Source: Bisbaumannia salifodinae (GTDB lineage: Bacteria; Pseudomonadota; Gammaproteobacteria; Pseudomonadales; Halomonadaceae). From it: a stretch of DNA of 64,000 bases. Of this stretch, positions 60,781 to 64,000 are shown piece by piece. The position numbers were made by a program, and so were the translations under genes. How positions within the stretch are numbered: the stretch's first letter is position 1; every line of letters starts with the position of its first letter. The DNA lies in NCBI RefSeq assembly GCF_039522585.1, contig NZ_BAAADR010000002.1. One strand, written 5' to 3'. Below the pieces are notes generated by a model that saw only the letters and a list, made by a program, of their open reading frames with translations, was not told where the DNA came from and made no database searches.

Positions 60781-61593
60781 ATGCTGCAATATCCTCGGAT
60801 CGATCCCGTGGCCATCTCCTTGGGACCAGTCCAGATACACTGGTATGGCCTGATGTATGTGGTCGGGCTGGTTGCCGCCTGGTGGCTGGGTCGACGACGT
60901 GCCCATCGCCTCGGCCTGACCCACGATGATATCGGTGATCTGATTTTTTACGCTGCCCTGGGGATCATCCTGGGGGGGCGTATCGGCTATGTGCTGTTCT
61001 ATGGACTCGATCAACTACTGGCTAACCCATGGTGGCTACTTCGGGTCTGGGATGGTGGCATGAGCTTCCATGGTGGACTCATCGGCGTGCTGATAGCGGC
61101 ATGGCTGTTTGCCCGCAAGCACCGCCTGGCCTTCTTCCAGTTGACCGATTTCATTGCCCCGCTGGTGCCGATCGGACTGGGCGCCGGACGCCTCGGTAAT
61201 TTCATCAATCACGAGCTGCCGGGGCGTATCAGCGATGTCCCCTGGGCGATGGTTTTCCCTCCCATGATGGGGCTGGGATCGGAACCTCGTCATCCCTCGG
61301 CACTCTACGAGCTCGCCCTGGAAGGGGTAGCACTGTTTGCCGTCCTATGCTGGCTGTCGCGCCGGCCTCGCCAGCGGGGCCTCATCTCGGGGCTGTTCCT
61401 GGTGCTTTATGGCGCCTTCCGCTTCGTGGTGGAGTTCGTGCGCCTGCCCGACCCCCACCTGGGCTTCATCGCCTCCGGCTGGTTGACCATGGGGCAGCTG
61501 TTGACCCTGCCGATGCTTATCGCGGGGCTGGCCCTGGTCGTCTGGTCGAGGCATCAGGCGGTGGATGACGCCAAAGCGGCGGTGGCCTCATGA
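60781..61593 (+). CDS. lgt: Prolipoprotein diacylglyceryl transferase in the metal island
   Basis: 270 residues, seven membrane segments. Lgt motifs are present: VAISLGPVQIHWYGLMYVVG, RVWDGGMSFHGGLIGV (catalytic His), GAGRLGNFINHELPGR (signature) and FVVEFVRLPDPHLG. It attaches diacylglycerol to lipoprotein cysteines. A copy in a copper island is probably an accessory paralogue, since the housekeeping lgt is normally next to thyA. Overlaps the DsbD-domain gene by 4 bases. Confidence 0.92.
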   Translation: MLQYPRIDPVAISLGPVQIHWYGLMYVVGLVAAWWLGRRRAHRLGLTHDDIGDLIFYAALGIILGGRIGYVLFYGLDQLLANPWWLLRVWDGGMSFHGGLIGVLIAAWLFARKHRLAFFQLTDFIAPLVPIGLGAGRLGNFINHELPGRISDVPWAMVFPPMMGLGSEPRHPSALYELALEGVALFAVLCWLSRRPRQRGLISGLFLVLYGAFRFVVEFVRLPDPHLGFIASGWLTMGQLLTLPMLIAGLALVVWSRHQAVDDAKAAVAS

Positions 61594-62147
61594 ACACGGC
61601 CCTGGCTTCTCTGCTGGTGCTGCTGGTCATCGCCACACCGGTAGCGGCCCGTGAGGCGAGTTCCGTGGGTGGTGACCAGAGCTCCCCCTTCAGTCACCCG
61701 GCTCAACGAGAGTTCCTGCCGGCTAGAGAAGCCTTCCGGGCCAGCGCCTGGCGAGACGACCAGCGGCTCCATGTCGGCTTCATCATTGCCGAGGATTATT
61801 ACCTCCACCGTCACCAATTCGCGCTGGAGAGCCGTAACCCGGCGGTGAGTCACGGTGAGTTGGCCTTGCCTCCCGGCGTACCCATGGTGCATGCGTCTCT
61901 GGGAGAGATCGAGGTGTTCTATGACCGTGTGGTGGTCAGTGCGCCCATCGAGGCACTGGAGATCACTGCCGAGTCGCTGGCCATCACGGTGACCTTTCAG
62001 GGCTGTTCCGACCGGGGGCTCTGCTATCCGCCCGAGCGGGTCGAGCTTGATGCGCTGTACGGTTCGCCTCCGGCGGCTTTTGATTCTCCCCTCGTGATAC
62101 CGGGGATAGCGAAAATGGAGCGCCTTGAATGGATCCCGCCGACCTGA
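61590..62147 (+). CDS. Stand-alone DsbD N-terminal domain protein
   Basis: 185 residues with a signal peptide (MNTALASLLVLLVIATPVAA) and an immunoglobulin-like DsbD-alpha domain. The redox pair lies in VTFQGCSDRGLCYPPERV, and FSHPAQREFLPAREAF matches the DsbD cap region. In full-length DsbD this domain hands electrons to periplasmic clients; here it is a separate protein. Overlaps lgt (4 bases) and the SafE gene (19 bases). Confidence 0.85.
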   Translation: MNTALASLLVLLVIATPVAAREASSVGGDQSSPFSHPAQREFLPAREAFRASAWRDDQRLHVGFIIAEDYYLHRHQFALESRNPAVSHGELALPPGVPMVHASLGEIEVFYDRVVVSAPIEALEITAESLAITVTFQGCSDRGLCYPPERVELDALYGSPPAAFDSPLVIPGIAKMERLEWIPPT

Positions 62148-62863
62148 GCCTACCGCCGCTGGTGGCGGCCTTCGTCTTCGGCCTGCTGGGGGGCGCGCAC
62201 TGCATCGGCATGTGTGGCGGCATCATGAGTGCCCTGACCTTTGCCGTGCCCCCCAGCATGCGTCAGCCGAGCCGCCTGGCCGGAATGCTGCTTGGCTACA
62301 ACCTCGGTCGTATCAGCAGCTACATGATCGCCGGTGCCCTGGTGGCGCTGCTCGGTTCCGTCCTCAATCATGCCCTGGACGGTATCGCCCTGGCGCTGCG
62401 TATCCTGGCGGCGATCATGCTGATCCTGATGGCACTGTATATCGCCGACTGGTGGAAGGGCTTGCTGCGTATCGAGGCCCTGGGTCGCTTCCTGTGGCGG
62501 CGTATCGAACCGCTGGGCCGACGCTTGATGCCCGTCGTGAAGGTGCCCCAGGCCTTCGTGCTGGGGTCGATCTGGGGCTGGATGCCCTGCGGGTTGATCT
62601 ATTCGATGCTGGCCTGGAGCCTGGCCGTGGCCGAGCCGTTGCGCGCCGCGACGATGATGGGGGCCTTCGGTCTCGGCACCCTGCCCGTCGTCCTGGCGAC
62701 CGGTGTGGCAGCGCGCCGCGTCGCGCTATGGATTCGTCATCCGGCGACTCGCACGCTGGCGGCGCTGTTGATCATCGCTTTTGCCGTCTGGCAGCTGTGG
62801 CACCTGCAATCTATGAGCGGTATGGGCGATATGACCAGCGGTACGATGTCATCGCATCATTGA
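62129..62863 (+). CDS. SafE/DsbD_2-family membrane protein with Met/His tail
   Basis: 244 residues, six or seven membrane segments, with GLLGGAHCIGMCGGIMSAL and SIWGWMPCGLIYSMLAWSLA, the paired-cysteine motifs of the DsbD_2/CcoI-associated family. The C-terminus is rich in Met and His (MSGMGDMTSGTMSSHH), suited to copper binding. It probably carries electrons or copper across the membrane along with the DsbD-alpha protein. Its last 15 bases overlap the convergent MerR gene. Confidence 0.85.
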   Translation: MDPADLSLPPLVAAFVFGLLGGAHCIGMCGGIMSALTFAVPPSMRQPSRLAGMLLGYNLGRISSYMIAGALVALLGSVLNHALDGIALALRILAAIMLILMALYIADWWKGLLRIEALGRFLWRRIEPLGRRLMPVVKVPQAFVLGSIWGWMPCGLIYSMLAWSLAVAEPLRAATMMGAFGLGTLPVVLATGVAARRVALWIRHPATRTLAALLIIAFAVWQLWHLQSMSGMGDMTSGTMSSHH

Positions 62864-63286
62864 TAGCGCGCTGCGCGGGCCATCCGGGCCGATAGCGGAT
62901 TTCGCCGATCCCAGCGTTTCGATCAGTTGCTTCAGGCTGGGGGCCGCATCGTGATCGTGGGTGGTGTGCTCCAACCATCGCGCTATCGCCTGGAGCTCGT
63001 GGATCCGCGAGCGGAGGCGTGCTCCATGTTCCACCAGTAGCGTGTCCCTATCGACAGCCGGAGGACTATCTTGGTCTACCCAGGACAATATCCGCTTGAT
63101 TTCTGGGAGGCCGATTCCCAACGAACGAAGGCAATCGATGAAACGAAGGCGGCCCAGAGCCTCCGCATCATAGAGCTGATAGCCATTACGTGGATCACGG
63201 CGCGGTTGCAACAAGCCTTCCCGCGTGTAGTGACGTACCGTATCCGCGGTTACTCCTCCGGCTCGAGCCAATTCGATAACACGCAA
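62849..63286 (-). CDS. MerR-family regulator without a metal-binding cysteine pair
   Basis: 145 residues from a TTG start with AAGGA ahead: RVIELARAGGVTADTVRHYTREGLLQPRRDPRNGYQLYDAEALGRLRFIDCLRSLGIG. The only cysteine is in the winged region; the C-terminal part has TTHDHD instead. The signal is therefore probably not a thiol-bound metal, although the histidines could bind one. Divergent from the Met-rich secreted peptide gene and its MerR-type operator. Confidence 0.85.
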   Translation of the reverse strand: MRVIELARAGGVTADTVRHYTREGLLQPRRDPRNGYQLYDAEALGRLRFIDCLRSLGIGLPEIKRILSWVDQDSPPAVDRDTLLVEHGARLRSRIHELQAIARWLEHTTHDHDAAPSLKQLIETLGSAKSAIGPDGPRSALSMMR

Positions 63287-63411
63287 TGCCTGAATCCTTA
63301 CCTGCCTCTCATGAACTCAATTTACAACCATGAGGCCGCCCAAGGGTCAAGGCCGCTGTCGGTACATCATGATGTGCCTTTACCCCGGCACTGAAGCGAG
63401 AAAAAGAGCGC

Positions 63412-63435
63412 TTGACCTTGAAGTGGGCTTCAAGG
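63412..63435 (+). promoter_or_regulatory. MerR-type operator before the Met-rich peptide gene
   Basis: TTGACC (-35) is joined to CCTTGAAG-tggg-CTTCAAGG, a perfect 8-bp dyad. Close in form to the operator at 56831. It lies between the divergent merR (start 63286) and the peptide gene (63541). Confidence 0.7.
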
Positions 63436-63540
63436 ATACCTTTTCAAAAAGCAGCGCCGCTGCCGGGGGAAATCGTAACCCAGCCTTGCCGACGGCCCGC
63501 TGGTGGCAAGGCGATTCATGGGAAGAAAGAGGAGAGCATC

Positions 63541-63795
63541 ATGCAGAAACATCACACAGCGATCCTGACCGTTTCCATTATCGTTGCCAGTGGTTTCGGG
63601 GCCAGCATGCTCCTGGCGCAGGAAGAGCCTCAGCATGAGGCGTTGGATAATCAGGACCCGCATGGCGATATGATGCAAGAGGGTGGCATGCACGGAATGA
63701 TGGAGATGATGGGTGACATGCATGCCATGATGGAGCAGTGCAATACCATGATGGAAGGCATGCAACAGGGTCATGCTGACGATAGTAATACCTGA
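63541..63795 (+). CDS. Secreted Met/His-rich small protein
   Basis: 84 residues: signal peptide TAILTVSIIVASGFGASMLL-AQ, then HEALDNQDPHGDMMQEGG and the run MHGMMEMMGDMHAMMEQ. The MxxM and H-rich pattern fits a periplasmic Cu(I)/Ag(I) binder. GAGGAG precedes the start. It is controlled from the MerR-type operator at 63412. No named family is recognised. Confidence 0.75.
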   Translation: MQKHHTAILTVSIIVASGFGASMLLAQEEPQHEALDNQDPHGDMMQEGGMHGMMEMMGDMHAMMEQCNTMMEGMQQGHADDSNT

Positions 63796-63869
63796 TGGAA
63801 GAATGTCAGGGCGGCTGCGCATAGGAACAGCCCTCTCTGTGTTTAGAGGATACGAGGGGAGGACAGTAT

Positions 63870-64000
63870 TTGAGGAAGTACACCCATGCGCCATTGGCCA
63901 TTCTCTGGCTGGTGGCAAGTGCTCCGTCCTTCGCTCATTCCCTCGAAGAGGCCGAGCAAACGTTACAGGACCGTGAGCACTACGCCCAGTTCGTCGACCA
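63870..64000 (+). CDS. Secreted protein, N-terminal part only (possible SCO-like)
   Basis: TTG start with GGGGAGG 8 bases ahead gives (M)RKYTHAPLAILWLVASAPSFAHS, a good signal peptide, then LEEAEQTLQDREHYAQFVD running off the right edge. The mature start resembles SCO1/SenC-type copper chaperones seen near such islands, but the part needed to prove this lies beyond the window. Confidence 0.5.
   Translation, partial: MRKYTHAPLAILWLVASAPSFAHSLEEAEQTLQDREHYAQFVD

Overview
The window is high-GC, densely packed bacterial DNA. Gene content (TRAP transporters, homogentisate and ureide catabolism, matAB-type malonate genes) and protein style suggest a Halomonas-like gammaproteobacterium. That is an inference: no rRNA, tRNA or housekeeping marker in the window fixes the taxon. 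I see no CRISPR array, prophage or intact insertion sequence.

Layout. (1) 1-4.4 kb: malonate use (malonyl-CoA synthetase, malonyl-CoA decarboxylase, an AtoE-type carrier) with a divergent GntR regulator. (2) 4.5-8.4 kb: LuxR-type regulator, a flavin hydroxylase with a small DUF2783 partner, and a DUF6455 protein. (3) 8.3-15 kb: two MFS exporters around an Lrp regulator and a fused indolepyruvate:ferredoxin oxidoreductase. (4) 15.2-26.7 kb: homogentisate pathway (maiA, fumarylacetoacetase, hmgA, a MhaAB-like hydroxylase pair, an MBL-fold protein) divergent from a TRAP binding protein, followed by a collapsed TRAP remnant, a MarR regulator and a complete paralogous TRAP operon. (5) 27-53.4 kb: a large purine/ureide block running from urate to pyruvate: puuD, uraH, uraD, racemase(s), puuE, allE, allA, gcl, hyi, glxR, glycerate kinase and pyruvate kinase, with two NCS1 permeases, a second TRAP system, a YfcC carrier, a DMT exporter and IclR, GntR and RpiR regulators. 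Allantoate amidohydrolase is missing from the window. (6) 53.5-64 kb: a copper/redox island (ArsR, CcdA, MerR, CopA, a CcmG-like thioredoxin, a second-type lgt, a stand-alone DsbD N-domain, SafE/DsbD_2 protein, MerR, Met/His-rich secreted peptides).

Two regulatory networks can be read in the purine block. TGTATACA-like boxes occur in front of uraD, the GntR gene, both racemases, puuE, the DMT/TRAP pair and yfcC/allE. GGAA-N5-TTCC dyads occur in front of the IclR gene, allE and gcl.

The most unusual structure is a set of four short tandem arrays (74-101 bp units) that re-duplicate gene 3' ends, including the stop codon, just past the stop of the luxR, mhaA-like, MFS and iclR genes. Differences between copies fall mostly at synonymous positions and between alternative stop codons, which simple neutral duplication does not predict.
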